Of a stretch of DNA of 64,000 nt, positions 43,129 through 54,026 are shown piece after piece. This DNA is from Desulfotruncus arcticus DSM 17038. Lineage in GTDB: Bacteria > Bacillota > Desulfotomaculia > Desulfotomaculales > Desulfallaceae. Every line of letters starts with the position of its first letter. Position 1 is the first letter of the stretch. The position numbers were made by a program, and so were the translations under genes. The notes under the pieces are model-generated. The model saw only the letters and a list, made by a program, of their open reading frames with translations, had not been told where the DNA came from and ran no database searches. The DNA lies in the NCBI RefSeq assembly GCF_900113335.1, contig NZ_FOOX01000009.1, forward strand, positions 1 through 64,000, read 5' to 3'.

Positions 43129-44310
43129 TTATTCCACCCTGACCATCACTGCATCACCCTGGGCGGCGCCGCTGCAGATTGCGGCCACGCCGATGCCGCC
43201 ACCGCGCCGGCGGAGTTCGTATACCAGAGTCATCAGGATGCGGGCGCCACTGGCCCCAATTGGGTGTCCAAAGGCAATTGCGCCGCCGTTGACATTAACC
43301 CTGTCGGGGTTCCAGCCTGCGATTTTACCGCTTACCAGTGCAACTGCAGCGAACGCTTCATTTACTTCCAGCAAGTCTATCTGGTCGATGTTCATATCTT
43401 TTTGTTTAAGCAGTTTATTAATTGATAAGCCGGGAACGGTGGCAATGTATTTAGCGTCCTGTGACACTGAAGCGTGCCCCAGAATAGTGGCCATGGGCTT
43501 TAAGCCCAATTCGGAAGCTTTTTCGTCGGACATCACCACCAGGGCTCCTGCACCGTCGTTAACACCGGGGGCGTTGCCTGCCGTTACGGTATTGTTGGGA
43601 TCGAAAACAGGCGGCAGTTTACGCAAAGCTTCAATGCTGGTATCGCGCCTGGGACCTTCGTCCGTGTCTACTACCTTGGGATCGCCTTTCTTTTGGGGAA
43701 TATTTACAGAAACAATTTCTTCTTTCAGCCGCCCGCTGTCAATGGCGGCAACTGCCAATTGCTGGCTGCGCAGTGCCCATTCATCCTGTTCCTCCCGGCT
43801 AACCCCATATTCTTTGGCGACTTCGCCACCGTGAATTGCCATGTGCCGGTCATAGAATGAGCACCACAGTCCGTCGTTTACCATCAGGTCAATAAATTTA
43901 GTGTCAAACATACGCAGGCCCCAGCGGGCGTTTTTAACAAAGTAGGGGGCATTGCTCATGCTTTCCATGCCGCCGGCTACGATTATGTCGGCATCTCCCG
44001 CCCGGATAATTTGGTCTCCAATGGTTACGGCGCGGAGGCCGGAGGCGCATACTTTATTGATAGTTTCGGAAGGGGTTTCCCAGGGCAGTCCGGCTTCACG
44101 GGTCGCCTGGCGGGATGGAATCTGCCCGCAGCCACCTTGCAGAACCTGGCCAAATATAACATTTTCTACGTCATTGCCTTCAATACCGGCTCTTTTTATT
44201 GCTTCAGCTATGGTTATACCGCCCAGTTTTGTCGCCGTGATGGTTTTAAGCGCACCACCAAGCTTGGCGAATGGTGTTCTGGCGGCGCTTACTATAACAG
44301 TTTGACGCAT
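43129..44310 (-). CDS. Acetyl-CoA acetyltransferase (thiolase)
   Basis: Condenses or cleaves acetoacetyl-CoA and longer beta-ketoacyl-CoA, 393 residues. The acyl-carrying Cys lies in [11 protein letters not shown], the catalytic His in [17 protein letters not shown], and the second Cys near the C-terminus in [15 protein letters not shown]. The ATG at 44310 has GAAAGGAG upstream; the frame is open 25 codons further but without a ribosome site. First gene of the operon with acyl-CoA dehydrogenase. Together with the CoA-transferase at 8347 it indicates short-chain fatty acid metabolism. Confidence 0.95.
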   Translation of the reverse strand: MRQTVIVSAARTPFAKLGGALKTITATKLGGITIAEAIKRAGIEGNDVENVIFGQVLQGGCGQIPSRQATREAGLPWETPSETINKVCASGLRAVTIGDQIIRAGDADIIVAGGMESMSNAPYFVKNARWGLRMFDTKFIDLMVNDGLWCSFYDRHMAIHGGEVAKEYGVSREEQDEWALRSQQLAVAAIDSGRLKEEIVSVNIPQKKGDPKVVDTDEGPRRDTSIEALRKLPPVFDPNNTVTAGNAPGVNDGAGALVVMSDEKASELGLKPMATILGHASVSQDAKYIATVPGLSINKLLKQKDMNIDQIDLLEVNEAFAAVALVSGKIAGWNPDRVNVNGGAIAFGHPIGASGARILMTLVYELRRRGGGIGVAAICSGAAQGDAVMVRVE

Positions 44311-44858
44311 CTTTTTACTCCTTTCTAAGGCTGGATTAGACCTTAGGAAAATCTGATTATAAGATTCACCTGTCCTCAAGCACAATTTTTAAGGATAAGA
44401 TAGGGTAAAATCAGACTGATTTTTAATGTTCAACGCGGTCTTAACACGGTATTACTGCAAAAACCATGCCAATTTTATGCGCCAAATTGTGTTTGTTCCA
44501 ACGCTTGCTGCTTATTGGGCTGATCTTATAAAGAAGACTTGGTTCAGGTGGGGTTTTGACCCCACCTGAACCTTAGTCGCACTTATTTCGAGTTTATCGC
44601 CGCTTAACTCCCGCCTATAGAGGCGGGAGTCTTAGCGGCGGTTAACGAGATTAATGACCGGGCTATGAAAGGCGTTTACTGTACTTTAATGTAGACAGTG
44701 GCTATCTTGGGTGTAAACAAAAAAATGCCCCGGCAAATGCGCGGCAACAGTAAATTATTATAAAAAATTAAAAGGCCGCATTCCTCCGTAAAGCTGGCGG
44801 GGAAATTGGCCACATAAATAACCTAATCAACACATATAAAAGGCCGGATAAAACAGAG
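44311..44858. other. Intergenic stretch holding repeat copy D
   Basis: 548 bp between the thiolase and biotin-carrier genes. Repeat copy D occupies 44528-44651. The remainder has no open frame with a ribosome site and no other structure that I can support. Confidence 0.5.
44528..44651 (-). repeat. Two-hairpin repeat, copy D (type X)
   Basis: On the minus strand: CCGCCGCTAAGACTCCCGCCT/AGGCGGGAGTTAAGCGGCG with a small internal mismatch, the invariant linker, hairpin 1 (GGTTCAGGTGGGGT/ACCCCACCTGAACC), and AAGTCTTCTTTAT. Confidence 0.92.
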
Positions 44859-45071
44859 CTATTCGAGGGTCATAATTACAGTGTCGGTATTAACAACATC
44901 GCCGGCAGCAGCATTAATTTCTTTAACTGTGCCATCAGCGGGAGCATAAATTTTAACCATCATTTTCATGGCTTCGATGGTAGCAACGGCATCGTTGGCT
45001 TTAACCGCATCGCCCACTTTAACATCAACAGATACGAGTTTTCCAACCATTGGTGATACAACATTAGTCAT
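44859..45071 (-). CDS. Biotin/lipoyl-attachment domain protein (biotin carboxyl carrier)
   Basis: 70 residues from the ATG at 45071, with AAGGAGG upstream. It consists of one biotinyl domain: SPMVGKLVSVDVKVGD, the biotin-acceptor motif EAMKMM, and APADGTVKEINAAAGDVV. This is the size of a free carrier subunit of a biotin-dependent carboxylase or decarboxylase, such as the gamma/carrier subunit of methylmalonyl-CoA or oxaloacetate decarboxylase. The enzyme subunits are not in the window, so the complex cannot be named. Confidence 0.9.
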   Translation of the reverse strand: MTNVVSPMVGKLVSVDVKVGDAVKANDAVATIEAMKMMVKIYAPADGTVKEINAAAGDVVNTDTVIMTLE

Positions 45072-45371
45072 AAGAGTAACCTCCTTATTTGTTCTTGATT
45101 TAATTAAACTGCCGGTAAGATGCAACACGACCGGTAGCTTAGGATATCCTGATACTATTTTCCGGCTTGTCCCATAGGTTATTCTTCCCTGAAAACGAGG
45201 CAAATAATCTTAGCTGATAAGGCACAACTGCCGGTTGAAAAAGTGCCCCCTCTCCCCCCTTGTCTCTCTCCCTATCTCCGGCCATCCAAAAAAATATTTT
45301 TTTGTATACCGTATGTACTAGAGAAAATTATTACATATTTCAAATGTTACGTCAATTCGAAATGTAAAAAA

Positions 45372-45472
45372 CTTTTGCCTGTGAGTTATTGCAGTCAAGG
45401 CAAAAGCATGTTAAAATTAAACGTCAATTAGAGTTTGATGCCGGCGTTATAACACCGGCTATTTGTTTTTAT
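45372..45472 (+). ncRNA. Candidate structured leader or small RNA upstream of tig
   Basis: A first hairpin CTTTTGCCT/AGGCAAAAG (45372-45380, 45398-45406) is followed by a second, GCCGG/CCGGC (45440-45444, 45455-45459), with TATTTGTTTTTATG after it, which looks like a terminator. No open frame lies between. The rest of the 45072-45609 gap holds no other feature I can support. It could be an attenuated leader of the tig-clp operon or an independent short RNA. Confidence 0.4.
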
Positions 45473-45609
45473 GGTTTTATTTAGCAAAAGTAAAAGGAAA
45501 TATTTAAGTCATTGTAGAATAGCATTGTAATTATTAAGGTTTTGGATAAAATATTACTGTGCGATGGAAAACATTACATATGACAACTTAAAAGGGGGAG
45601 CACATTATA

Positions 45610-46926
45610 ATGAAGGCAACCGCGGAACGGTTGGAGAATAACCAGGTAACAATTGAAGTAGAGGTCGATGCCGAACAATTTACTAAAGCCATGGATCAGG
45701 CATACCGCAAGCTTGTCGGAAAAGTTACGGTACCGGGCTTTCGCAAGGGGAAAACACCGCGGGTGGTTTTTGAAAACTTCGTCGGCAAAGCAACCCTTTA
45801 TAACGAAGCAGTTGAATTAGTTGTGCCTGATGCTTATATGAAAGCAGTTAAAACAACAGGGGTGGAACCGGTTTCCCAGCCTCAGCTTGATCTGGTGCAG
45901 GTTGAAGAAGGTAAGCCGGTGGTCTTTAAGGCTACCGTTCGCGTTAAACCGGATGTTAAGCTGGGCCAATACACCGGATTGCAGGTAACCAAACCTGTTT
46001 CAGAAGTAACCGGTGACGACATCGAGAACGAGTTAAAGAAGTTGCAGGAAAGACATGCGCGCCTCAATAACCTGGAGGAGGGAACCGTTCAACAGGCTGA
46101 CATTGCGCTAATAGATTTTGTGGGACGCAAGGACGGAGTTGAATTTGAGGGAGGCGCGGGCACCGATTATTCACTGGAAATCGGCTCCGGCTCCTTTGTG
46201 CCGGGTTTTGAGGATCAACTGGCAGGTGTCGCCATTGGCGAAACCAGGGAGGTTACCGTAACTTTCCCCGAAGATTATCCCAATGAAGACTTAAAAGGCC
46301 AGGAAGCGGTGTTTACCGTTACGGTTAAGGGTATTAAACGTAAAGAAACAGCTGCTCTTGATGATGAATTTGCCAAAGATGTAAGCGAATTCGATACACT
46401 GGAGGAATTAAGGGCTGATTTATCGAATAAATTAAAGGAAGCGGCCGAAAAGAGGGCGCAACAACAAATAAACGGTGAAGCGGTTAGTAAAGCTGTGGAA
46501 AACGCGGAAGTGGATATTCCGGATGAAATGATTGAAACCAGGCTGGAAGAAATGATTGAAAACATGGAAAGACGGCTGATGCAGCAGGGTATGACCATGG
46601 AAAATTATTTTAAATATACCAATTCCAATCTGGACGATTTGAAGAAAAGCCTGCGTGATGATGCAGCAAGGGGAGTTAAAACCACTCTGGTGCTGGAGAC
46701 TATAGCAAAACAAGAAAACATTGAGGTCAGTGACGAGGATCTGCAAAACGAAATAGCCAGAATGGCCGAAAATTACCAGCAGGAGCCTGAGGTTTTACGT
46801 AAAATACTTGAAGGACAAAACCAGTTGGAGTATGTAAGGGACAGCCTGCAGCAGCAGAAAACTATTGAATTTATTGCAGAAAAAGCCGAGCTTGTTGAGG
46901 GAACAAACCCGGAGGAAGCAGAATAA
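45610..46926 (+). CDS. tig: Trigger factor
   Basis: Ribosome-bound chaperone and peptidyl-prolyl isomerase, 438 residues, full length. The N-terminal ribosome-binding domain has the signature GFRKGKTPR (about residues 42-50). The FKBP-type isomerase domain is at about 155-245 (DFVGRKDGVEFEGG, LEIGSGSFVPGFEDQL). The C-terminal part is helical with a long charged arm. AAAGGGGGAG precedes the ATG. It is followed by clpP, clpX, lonB and lon on the same strand, the usual order in Clostridia and Bacilli. Confidence 0.97.
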   Translation: MKATAERLENNQVTIEVEVDAEQFTKAMDQAYRKLVGKVTVPGFRKGKTPRVVFENFVGKATLYNEAVELVVPDAYMKAVKTTGVEPVSQPQLDLVQVEEGKPVVFKATVRVKPDVKLGQYTGLQVTKPVSEVTGDDIENELKKLQERHARLNNLEEGTVQQADIALIDFVGRKDGVEFEGGAGTDYSLEIGSGSFVPGFEDQLAGVAIGETREVTVTFPEDYPNEDLKGQEAVFTVTVKGIKRKETAALDDEFAKDVSEFDTLEELRADLSNKLKEAAEKRAQQQINGEAVSKAVENAEVDIPDEMIETRLEEMIENMERRLMQQGMTMENYFKYTNSNLDDLKKSLRDDAARGVKTTLVLETIAKQENIEVSDEDLQNEIARMAENYQQEPEVLRKILEGQNQLEYVRDSLQQQKTIEFIAEKAELVEGTNPEEAE

Positions 46927-46998
46927 GTTATTCACAAAGGGGTTATTTATAGTGATAATCCTGTAACCATGATTGTATAATTGTTAGGAGGAGATCTC

Positions 46999-47592
46999 GT
47001 GTCTTATCTTGTTCCCATTGTTGTTGAACAAACAAACCGGGGAGAAAGATCATACGACATATATTCAAGGTTATTAAAGGACAGAATTGTTTTTATCGGT
47101 GGCGCTATCGATGATAACGTGGCAAATCTTGTAATAGCTCAGCTTTTATTTTTAGAAGCCGAAGACCCGGAAAAAGATATCAATATTTACATTAATTCCC
47201 CCGGTGGCGTGGTTACGGCCGGAATGGCAATATATGATACCATGCAGTATGTAAAACCGGATGTTTCCACTATCTGTCTGGGGCAAGCAGCCAGCATGGG
47301 TGCATTTTTGCTTACGGCAGGTGCCGCCGGCAAGAGGTTTGCACTGCCTTACGCCAGGATTATGATTCACCAGCCTCTTGGCGGCACCCAGGGGCAGGCT
47401 ACGGATATAGAAATTCAAGCCAGAGAAATTTTGCGCACTAAAGACGTTATCAATGAGCTTTTGGCGAAGCATACCGGACAGCCCAAGGAAACCATCGCCC
47501 GGGATACAGAACGTGATTTTTATATGTCGGCTGAAGAGGCCAAAGAGTACGGCGTTATAGATAAGGTGTTTGTACGGGCGAAGCAAAGCTAA
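46999..47592 (+). CDS. clpP: ATP-dependent Clp protease proteolytic subunit ClpP
   Basis: Serine protease forming the 14-mer chamber, 197 residues from the GTG at 46999 with TAGGAGGAG upstream. A TTG at 46981 is in frame but lies over the ribosome site. Catalytic Ser in [11 protein letters not shown], His in [11 protein letters not shown], Asp in [15 protein letters not shown]. The IGGAIDD and NSPGG motifs are typical. It lies 14 bp before clpX, so both are made together as ClpXP. Confidence 0.97.
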   Translation: MSYLVPIVVEQTNRGERSYDIYSRLLKDRIVFIGGAIDDNVANLVIAQLLFLEAEDPEKDINIYINSPGGVVTAGMAIYDTMQYVKPDVSTICLGQAASMGAFLLTAGAAGKRFALPYARIMIHQPLGGTQGQATDIEIQAREILRTKDVINELLAKHTGQPKETIARDTERDFYMSAEEAKEYGVIDKVFVRAKQS

Positions 47593-47606
47593 AAGAGGTG
47601 TAAATT

Positions 47607-48857
47607 ATGTTTAATGAAAAAGGTCAGCTGAAGTGCTCCTTTTGCGGCAAGCTCCAAGATCAGGTTAAAAAGCTAGTGGCCGGGCCCGGTGTCTATATTT
47701 GCGACGAATGCATTGAACTTTGCAATGAAATCATAGAAGAGGAATTAAATGAGGATATCGGTCTGGACCTTGGCGACGTTCCCAAGCCTAAGGAAATAAA
47801 GTCGATCCTGGATCAATATGTTATTGGCCAGGAAAGCGCAAAAAAAGCATTGGCCGTGGCTGTTTACAACCATTACAAAAGAATAAACCTGGGCGGCAAA
47901 ATTGACGATGTGGAACTGCAAAAGAGCAACATTGTTATGCTGGGCCCGACCGGCAGCGGGAAAACACTGCTGGCCCAGACGCTGGCCAGGCTTCTTAATG
48001 TGCCCTTCGCCATTGCCGATGCCACATCGCTTACCGAAGCCGGTTATGTGGGTGAAGACGTAGAGAACATTTTACTGAAACTAATCCAAGCTGCTGATTA
48101 TGATGTTGAAAAAGCCGAAAAGGGTATAGTTTATATTGATGAAATCGACAAGATCGCCCGTAAGTCTGAAAACCCCTCTATTACCAGGGATGTTTCAGGT
48201 GAGGGTGTTCAACAGGCTTTGCTGAAAATTCTTGAGGGAACTGTGGCCAGTGTACCGCCCCAGGGCGGTCGTAAACACCCGCACCAGGAATTCATTCAGC
48301 TGGATACCACCAATATACTGTTTATTTGCGGAGGGGCCTTTGACGGTATAGAAAAGCTTATTCAGAACCGTATCGGGCAGAAAGTCATGGGTTTTGGGGC
48401 TGAAATCAAGCCCAAACAAGAACAGCGCATTGGTGAGATTTTGGCACAGATACTGCCGGAAGATTTATTAAAGTATGGATTGATTCCGGAATTTGTTGGC
48501 CGATTGCCAATCATTGTAACCCTGGACGCGCTGGATGAGCATGCGCTGGTGCGCATATTAACCGAGCCCAGGAACGCGCTGGTGAAGCAGTACGAAAAGC
48601 TGTTTGACCTGGACGGGGTCAACCTGGAATTCCAGCATGACGGTTTGATCACCATTGCCCAGGAGGCATTAAGGCGCAAGACAGGAGCCCGTGGCCTGCG
48701 CTCCATCCTGGAAGATATTATGCTTGAAATTATGTACGATATCCCGTCCCGCGAGGATATTGCCAAATGTGTAATTACCAAGGATACCATTTTGAAAAAG
48801 GAAAAACCGCTTATTATAACTATGGAACGTAAGAAGAAAAAAGAAGAATCAGCTTAA
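47607..48857 (+). CDS. clpX: Clp protease ATP-binding subunit ClpX
   Basis: AAA+ unfoldase that feeds ClpP, 416 residues. The N-terminal zinc-binding domain has CSFCGKLQ and CDECIELC (four Cys). Walker A is [12 protein letters not shown] and Walker [11 protein letters not shown]. The pore loop GYVGEDV, the ClpP-binding IGF-type loop (IGQKVMGFG) and the sensor 2 region [11 protein letters not shown] are present. AAAAGAGGTG precedes the ATG. Ends before a strong terminator. Confidence 0.97.
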   Translation: MFNEKGQLKCSFCGKLQDQVKKLVAGPGVYICDECIELCNEIIEEELNEDIGLDLGDVPKPKEIKSILDQYVIGQESAKKALAVAVYNHYKRINLGGKIDDVELQKSNIVMLGPTGSGKTLLAQTLARLLNVPFAIADATSLTEAGYVGEDVENILLKLIQAADYDVEKAEKGIVYIDEIDKIARKSENPSITRDVSGEGVQQALLKILEGTVASVPPQGGRKHPHQEFIQLDTTNILFICGGAFDGIEKLIQNRIGQKVMGFGAEIKPKQEQRIGEILAQILPEDLLKYGLIPEFVGRLPIIVTLDALDEHALVRILTEPRNALVKQYEKLFDLDGVNLEFQHDGLITIAQEALRRKTGARGLRSILEDIMLEIMYDIPSREDIAKCVITKDTILKKEKPLIITMERKKKKEESA

Positions 48858-48866
48858 CCGAGGAAT

Positions 48867-48895
48867 AAAAAGCCACCCGCAGGGGTGGCTTTTTA
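48867..48895 (+). terminator. Terminator after clpX
   Basis: AGCCACCC (48871-48878), loop GCAG, GGGTGGCT (48883-48890), flanked by AAAA and TTTT. Confidence 0.9.
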
Positions 48896-49056
48896 TTACC
48901 GGTTTGTGTTATTTGTTAAATTCCTTAAAAAGATTAAGAAAGATTTCCTGCAATTGAGCCCTAGCATGCAAATTTATCTGATGCACTTCATACCGGATAA
49001 AATATACAATATCTAGCAATAATATATAGCAATAATATTTTTACTGGAGGACCATA

Positions 49057-50772
49057 ATGGAGCTGTCAGGTGGAATTGCGAGTTTCATAACATTTATCCA
49101 GGTTTTTTTCGCTGTTATTATCGGCTTGTACTTTTGGAACCTGCTCAAAGCACAGCAGGGCAATAAGTCGGCGGTGGACAGGGAATCCCGCAAGGAATTG
49201 GAAAAATTGCAGAGATTGCGGCAGGTCTCTTTGACCGAGCCTTTGGCGGAAAAAACCAGGCCCAATAAGTTTGCAGACATTATTGGACAGAGGGAAGGGC
49301 TGAAATCTCTGCGGGCAGCACTATGCGGCCCCAACCCGCAGCATGTTATTGTTTACGGGCCACCGGGGGTTGGAAAAACAGCCGCGGCCCGATTGGTGCT
49401 GGAAGAGGCCAGGAAAAACCCCACCTCACCGTTTAAAGAAAAAGCCCGGTTTGTTGAGGTTGATGCTACTACTGCTCGCTTTGACGAAAGGGGCATCGCC
49501 GATCCTTTGATTGGTTCCGTACACGACCCCATCTACCAGGGAGCAGGTCCAATGGGCATGGCAGGCATACCTCAGCCCAAATCCGGTGCTGTTACCAAGG
49601 CACACGGTGGAATTCTTTTTATTGATGAAATCGGAGAATTGCATCCGATTCAAATTAATAAGCTGCTAAAAGTTATGGAGGATCGTAAGGTGCTGCTGGA
49701 AAGCGCCTATTACAATTCCGAGGATGCCAATATACCCAGCCACATCCATGACATCTTTCAAAATGGGCTGCCTGCCGATTTTCGCATGGTAGGCGCAACT
49801 ACCCGGATGCCGGAAGATATTCCTCCGGCTATCAGGTCACGCTGTCTGGAAATTTTTTTCCGGCAGCTAATGCCTGCTGAAATTGAACAAATTGCGGTGA
49901 ATGCTGCCAATAAAATTGAGTTTCCTCTGGATCCGGAAGCGCTGGAAATCGTTAAAAAATATGCCACCAACGGACGCGAAGCAGTGAATATAATCCAGTT
50001 GGCCGCAGGCATTGTAATTACGGAAGGTCGGGGTGAGATCAAAGCCCCCGATGTGGAATGGGTGATCAACAGTGGGCAATACGTTCCGCGCCCCGAAAAA
50101 AAGATACCTTTAAAACCCCAGGTTGGCCTGGTCAATGGCCTGGCAGTTTATGGGCCCAACATGGGCATGCTGCTGGAAATTGAAGTGGGTGCAATACCGG
50201 CCCCCAGGGGGCAGGGCAAAGTGGTTGTAACAGGGGTGGTTGATGAAGAGGAATTAGGGGGTCGCGGTAAAACCATTCGTCGTAAAAGTATGGCCCGGGG
50301 CTCTGTTGAAAACGTGCTGACAGTGCTTAGACGCACTATGGATGTTGATCCGCGCGATTATGATCTGCACGTTAATTTTCCGGGCGGCGCCCCGGTGGAC
50401 GGCCCTTCTGCCGGTGTGGCCGTTGCCACCGCGGTCTATTCAGGCATAACCGGTATTCCTGTCGATAATACGGTGGCTATGACCGGCGAGGTATCCATCC
50501 GTGGCTTGGTTATGCCGGTTGGCGGCGTGGTGGCCAAAGTAGAGGCGGCCAGACATGCCGGAGTGCAAAAAGTTTATATTCCGGCGGACAACTACCAGGA
50601 GATTTTTAAAGACATGCCCGGCATCCGGGTAATTCCCTCGGATAGCCTGGCGGAGGTGATCAGGGGGGCGCTGCTTACCAATTCGGAAAAGAAATTAGTG
50701 CTGGCTGACCAGCGGGAAACCGTCGGGTCCGGAGTTTTTGTTCCTGCGGCCGGGGCGCCGGCTGATATATAA
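49057..50772 (+). CDS. lonB: ATP-dependent protease LonB
   Basis: Membrane-associated Lon-like protease of spore formers, 571 residues. One N-terminal membrane segment (about 7-27) is followed by AAA+ with [12 protein letters not shown] and ILFIDEIGELHPIQ and by a C-terminal Lon serine protease domain with the Ser in DGPSAGVAVA and the Lys in PVGGVVAKVEAA. In B. subtilis LonB acts in the forespore. CTGGAGG precedes the ATG. Separate from clpX by a terminator and from lon by about 220 bp, so each may have its own promoter. Confidence 0.93.
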   Translation: MELSGGIASFITFIQVFFAVIIGLYFWNLLKAQQGNKSAVDRESRKELEKLQRLRQVSLTEPLAEKTRPNKFADIIGQREGLKSLRAALCGPNPQHVIVYGPPGVGKTAAARLVLEEARKNPTSPFKEKARFVEVDATTARFDERGIADPLIGSVHDPIYQGAGPMGMAGIPQPKSGAVTKAHGGILFIDEIGELHPIQINKLLKVMEDRKVLLESAYYNSEDANIPSHIHDIFQNGLPADFRMVGATTRMPEDIPPAIRSRCLEIFFRQLMPAEIEQIAVNAANKIEFPLDPEALEIVKKYATNGREAVNIIQLAAGIVITEGRGEIKAPDVEWVINSGQYVPRPEKKIPLKPQVGLVNGLAVYGPNMGMLLEIEVGAIPAPRGQGKVVVTGVVDEEELGGRGKTIRRKSMARGSVENVLTVLRRTMDVDPRDYDLHVNFPGGAPVDGPSAGVAVATAVYSGITGIPVDNTVAMTGEVSIRGLVMPVGGVVAKVEAARHAGVQKVYIPADNYQEIFKDMPGIRVIPSDSLAEVIRGALLTNSEKKLVLADQRETVGSGVFVPAAGAPADI

Positions 50773-50993
50773 GTAAAAATGCTAATAAATCAAAAACAAG
50801 GAAAAAGAAAGTTGTAACTGCTAAAAACCATTCATTTTGCCTGTATTTCTCTGTATGCTCGCTTATAACCGGTTTCCTTATGGCATGGGACTTATTGCTA
50901 TGGTAGCACCCATTGTGTTATGTTACAATAAACTAGTATCTGCACATGCATATGTTATAATAATGGTTAAAACTTTCAACGAGGAGGTGCTTC

Positions 50994-53420
50994 ATGAATC
51001 CGGTTCAAACACGGGTTTTACCTCTGTTGCCACTAAGAGGTATTTTGGTTTTTCCCTACATGGTCATACACCTTGATGTGGGCAGGGAAAAATCGGTTCA
51101 AGCCATAGAGGAAGCCATGATCAATGAAAGGTTAATCTTTTTGGCTACCCAAAAAGAAGCCCAGACTGATGATCCTGGCGAGGAAGATATCTTTACGGTC
51201 GGCACCGTGGCAGAAGTCAAGCAGTTGCTTAAGCTGCCCGGCGGAACCATCCGGGTGTTGGTTGAAGGCATCGCCAGGGCCGAAATTAAGGAATACGTCA
51301 GCAAAGATCCGTACTTCAAAGTAGAGATCGACCATTATTCCGAAGAGTTTGCCAAGAATCCCCAGGTTGAGGCATTGATGCGCAATCTGGTTACACAGTT
51401 TGAACAATATGTTAAGCTGAGCAAGAAAATTCCTCCCGAAACTGTTGTCACTGTTGTCAATCTGGAGGAGCCGGGCCGGCTGGCGGATATCGTCGCCTCA
51501 CACCTGACTCTGCGCATTGAAGATAAACAGGAAATTCTGGAAGCAATTGATATTGTTAAGCGTCTGGAAAAACTTTGTGCGATAGTGGCCAGGGAACTGG
51601 AAATTGTGGAACTGGAACGCAAGATTAATGTTCGCGTCCGCAAACAGATGGAAAAAACCCAAAAAGAATATTACCTGCGCGAGCAAATCAAGGCCATTCA
51701 ACGTGAATTGGGAGAAAAAGACGACCGCATGGCCGAGGGCGAAGAATTAAGAGAAAAAATCGCCAAGGCCAAGCTGCCCAAGGAAGTTGAGGAAAAGGCG
51801 CTGAAAGAGCTGGAGCGGCTTGAAAAAATGCCTCCTATGGCTGCCGAGGCCGCGGTCGTCAGGAATTATTTAGACTGGCTGCTTGCTCTGCCCTGGTCTA
51901 AAGGCACCAGGGATCGTCTGGATATCAATCTGGCCGAAACCATTCTGGATGAAGATCACTACGGGCTAAAAATAGTTAAAGAGCGCATTCTGGAGTACCT
52001 TGCTATCCGCAAGCTGGCCAAGAAAATGAAAGGCCCCATATTATGCTTTGTCGGACCTCCCGGTGTTGGTAAAACATCGCTGGGTCGTTCCATCGCCCGC
52101 GCCCTGGAGCGTAAATTCGTCCGCATTTCCCTGGGTGGCGTGCGTGATGAAGCGGAAATCAGGGGACACCGGCGCACTTACGTGGGAGCCATGCCCGGCA
52201 GGATTATCCAGGGCATGAAGACCGCAGGTTCTAAAAACCCGGTTTTTCTGCTGGATGAGATTGATAAAATGAGCATGGATTTCCGCGGCGACCCGTCTTC
52301 GGCTTTGTTGGAGGTGTTGGACCCCGAGCAAAACAATACTTTTAGTGATCATTATATTGAAGCCCCGTATGATTTGAGCAATGTTATGTTCATTACCACC
52401 GCAAATGTGCAGCATAACATCCCCAGGCCGCTGCAGGACCGGATGGAAATTATTTATATCTCAGGTTATACGGAAGTTGAAAAAGTGCAAATTGCATTGC
52501 GGCATTTGCTTCCCAAACAGATTAAAGAACATGGTTTAAATGATAGCATGGTGCAGATATCAGAGAATACCATTAAGAGAGTAATCAGGGAATACACCAG
52601 GGAAAGCGGTGTCCGCAATCTGGAGCGCAATATTGCCTCACTTTGCCGCAAGGCAGCCAAGCATATTGTTTCCGGTAAGTCGGAAAAGGTTAAAATAACC
52701 GCGCAGAATCTGGAGCAGTTTCTGGGCAAACCAAGGTTCCGCTACGGTATGGCTGAACAGGAAGACCAGGTTGGCGTGGCAACAGGATTGGCCTGGACTG
52801 AAGTGGGCGGCGATACGCTGGCTATTGAAGTTACTATTTACAAGGGCAATGGCAAGCTTACATTAACCGGTAAGCTGGGTGATGTAATGAAAGAATCCGC
52901 CCAGGCCAGCTATAGTTACGTAAGGAGCAGGGCTGCCGAACTTGGCATTAAGGAAGAAATGTTTGAAAAATTTGATATCCACGTTCATGTTCCCGAAGGG
53001 GCGATTCCCAAGGACGGTCCATCCGCCGGGATTACTCTGGCCATAGCCCTTGCTTCAGCTTTGACCAACCGTGAGATCAGGCACGATGTGGCTATGACCG
53101 GTGAAATAACCTTACGGGGACGGGTGCTGCCGATAGGCGGGCTTAAGGAAAAAGTTCTGGCGGCTCACCGCGCCGGGATTAAGATCGTAATGTTTCCCGT
53201 AGATAATAAAAAGGACCTTGAAGAGATCCCGAATAACGTGAAAAAGCAGCTGGAGCTAATACCGGTGGAACATATGGACCAGGTGCTCAAGATTGCCTTG
53301 CGCGAGTCTAAATTTTCACCTGAGCCGGCGATGATTGACCCGCCGCCGGAAGTCTCTTACGGGTCTGTGATGGAAACGGAAAGAGGAACTGAGTTACCTA
53401 ATGAAAATAACTTCAGCTGA
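50994..53420 (+). CDS. lon: ATP-dependent protease Lon (LonA)
   Basis: Soluble hexameric protease degrading damaged and regulatory proteins, 808 residues. The N-terminal LON substrate domain ([20 protein letters not shown]) is followed by a coiled coil, AAA+ with [11 protein letters not shown] and [10 protein letters not shown], and the protease domain with catalytic Ser in [12 protein letters not shown] and Lys in [22 protein letters not shown] precedes the ATG. Upstream TATAAT at 50956-50961 is a possible -10. The last 20 bp overlap engB, so the two are coupled. Confidence 0.97.
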   Translation: MNPVQTRVLPLLPLRGILVFPYMVIHLDVGREKSVQAIEEAMINERLIFLATQKEAQTDDPGEEDIFTVGTVAEVKQLLKLPGGTIRVLVEGIARAEIKEYVSKDPYFKVEIDHYSEEFAKNPQVEALMRNLVTQFEQYVKLSKKIPPETVVTVVNLEEPGRLADIVASHLTLRIEDKQEILEAIDIVKRLEKLCAIVARELEIVELERKINVRVRKQMEKTQKEYYLREQIKAIQRELGEKDDRMAEGEELREKIAKAKLPKEVEEKALKELERLEKMPPMAAEAAVVRNYLDWLLALPWSKGTRDRLDINLAETILDEDHYGLKIVKERILEYLAIRKLAKKMKGPILCFVGPPGVGKTSLGRSIARALERKFVRISLGGVRDEAEIRGHRRTYVGAMPGRIIQGMKTAGSKNPVFLLDEIDKMSMDFRGDPSSALLEVLDPEQNNTFSDHYIEAPYDLSNVMFITTANVQHNIPRPLQDRMEIIYISGYTEVEKVQIALRHLLPKQIKEHGLNDSMVQISENTIKRVIREYTRESGVRNLERNIASLCRKAAKHIVSGKSEKVKITAQNLEQFLGKPRFRYGMAEQEDQVGVATGLAWTEVGGDTLAIEVTIYKGNGKLTLTGKLGDVMKESAQASYSYVRSRAAELGIKEEMFEKFDIHVHVPEGAIPKDGPSAGITLAIALASALTNREIRHDVAMTGEITLRGRVLPIGGLKEKVLAAHRAGIKIVMFPVDNKKDLEEIPNNVKKQLELIPVEHMDQVLKIALRESKFSPEPAMIDPPPEVSYGSVMETERGTELPNENNFS

Positions 53421-53997
53421 TTTTGCAACAAGTGCAGTAAAATTAGAACAATGTCCGGCCGGGAGCTACCCTGAAGTAGCCCTGGCCGGTCGTTCCAATG
53501 TCGGAAAATCCAGCCTCTTAAACTCCTTAATTAACCGAAAACGTTTGGCCAGGACCAGTAATACGCCGGGCCGGACCCAGCTAATAAACTTTTTTCTGAT
53601 CAATGACAGTTTTTATCTGGTTGATCTGCCCGGCTACGGGTTTGCGAAAGTTCCGGCCCGGGTTAAGGCCGAATGGGGCAAAATGGTTGAAGGTTATCTT
53701 TCCCAAAGAAAACAGCTGCGCGGCGTTGTGCAATTGGTAGATATCAGGCATGCTCCCACCGCTGACGATCTGCAAATGTATAACTGGCTTAAGCACTATG
53801 GTATTCCCGCTGTCGTTGTAGCTACCAAAGCCGATAAAATCAGCCGGGGGCGCAGTAAACAAAACCTTGCTGTGGTGAGGAAAACTATGTCTTTGAATGA
53901 GGAGGACCCGTTACTTCTTTTTTCTGCCGTCACCGGGCAGGGGAAGGACGAGATCTGGAAAGTTATAGGTGAATGGGTGCAGCAGGTTGGAAGTTAG
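53401..53997 (+). CDS. engB: Ribosome biogenesis GTPase EngB (YsxC/YihA)
   Basis: GTPase for assembly of the large ribosomal subunit, 198 residues. G1 [10 protein letters not shown]2 region with NTPGRTQ, G3 DLPGYG, G4 TKADK, and FSAVTGQG as G5. The ATG at 53401 overlaps the end of lon in another frame, with AAAGAGGA upstream. The lon-engB pairing is conserved in Firmicutes. Confidence 0.96.
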   Translation: MKITSADFATSAVKLEQCPAGSYPEVALAGRSNVGKSSLLNSLINRKRLARTSNTPGRTQLINFFLINDSFYLVDLPGYGFAKVPARVKAEWGKMVEGYLSQRKQLRGVVQLVDIRHAPTADDLQMYNWLKHYGIPAVVVATKADKISRGRSKQNLAVVRKTMSLNEEDPLLLFSAVTGQGKDEIWKVIGEWVQQVGS

Positions 53998-54026
53998 AAG
54001 TCTTCAAACTTCCAACTTCCGCTTTC

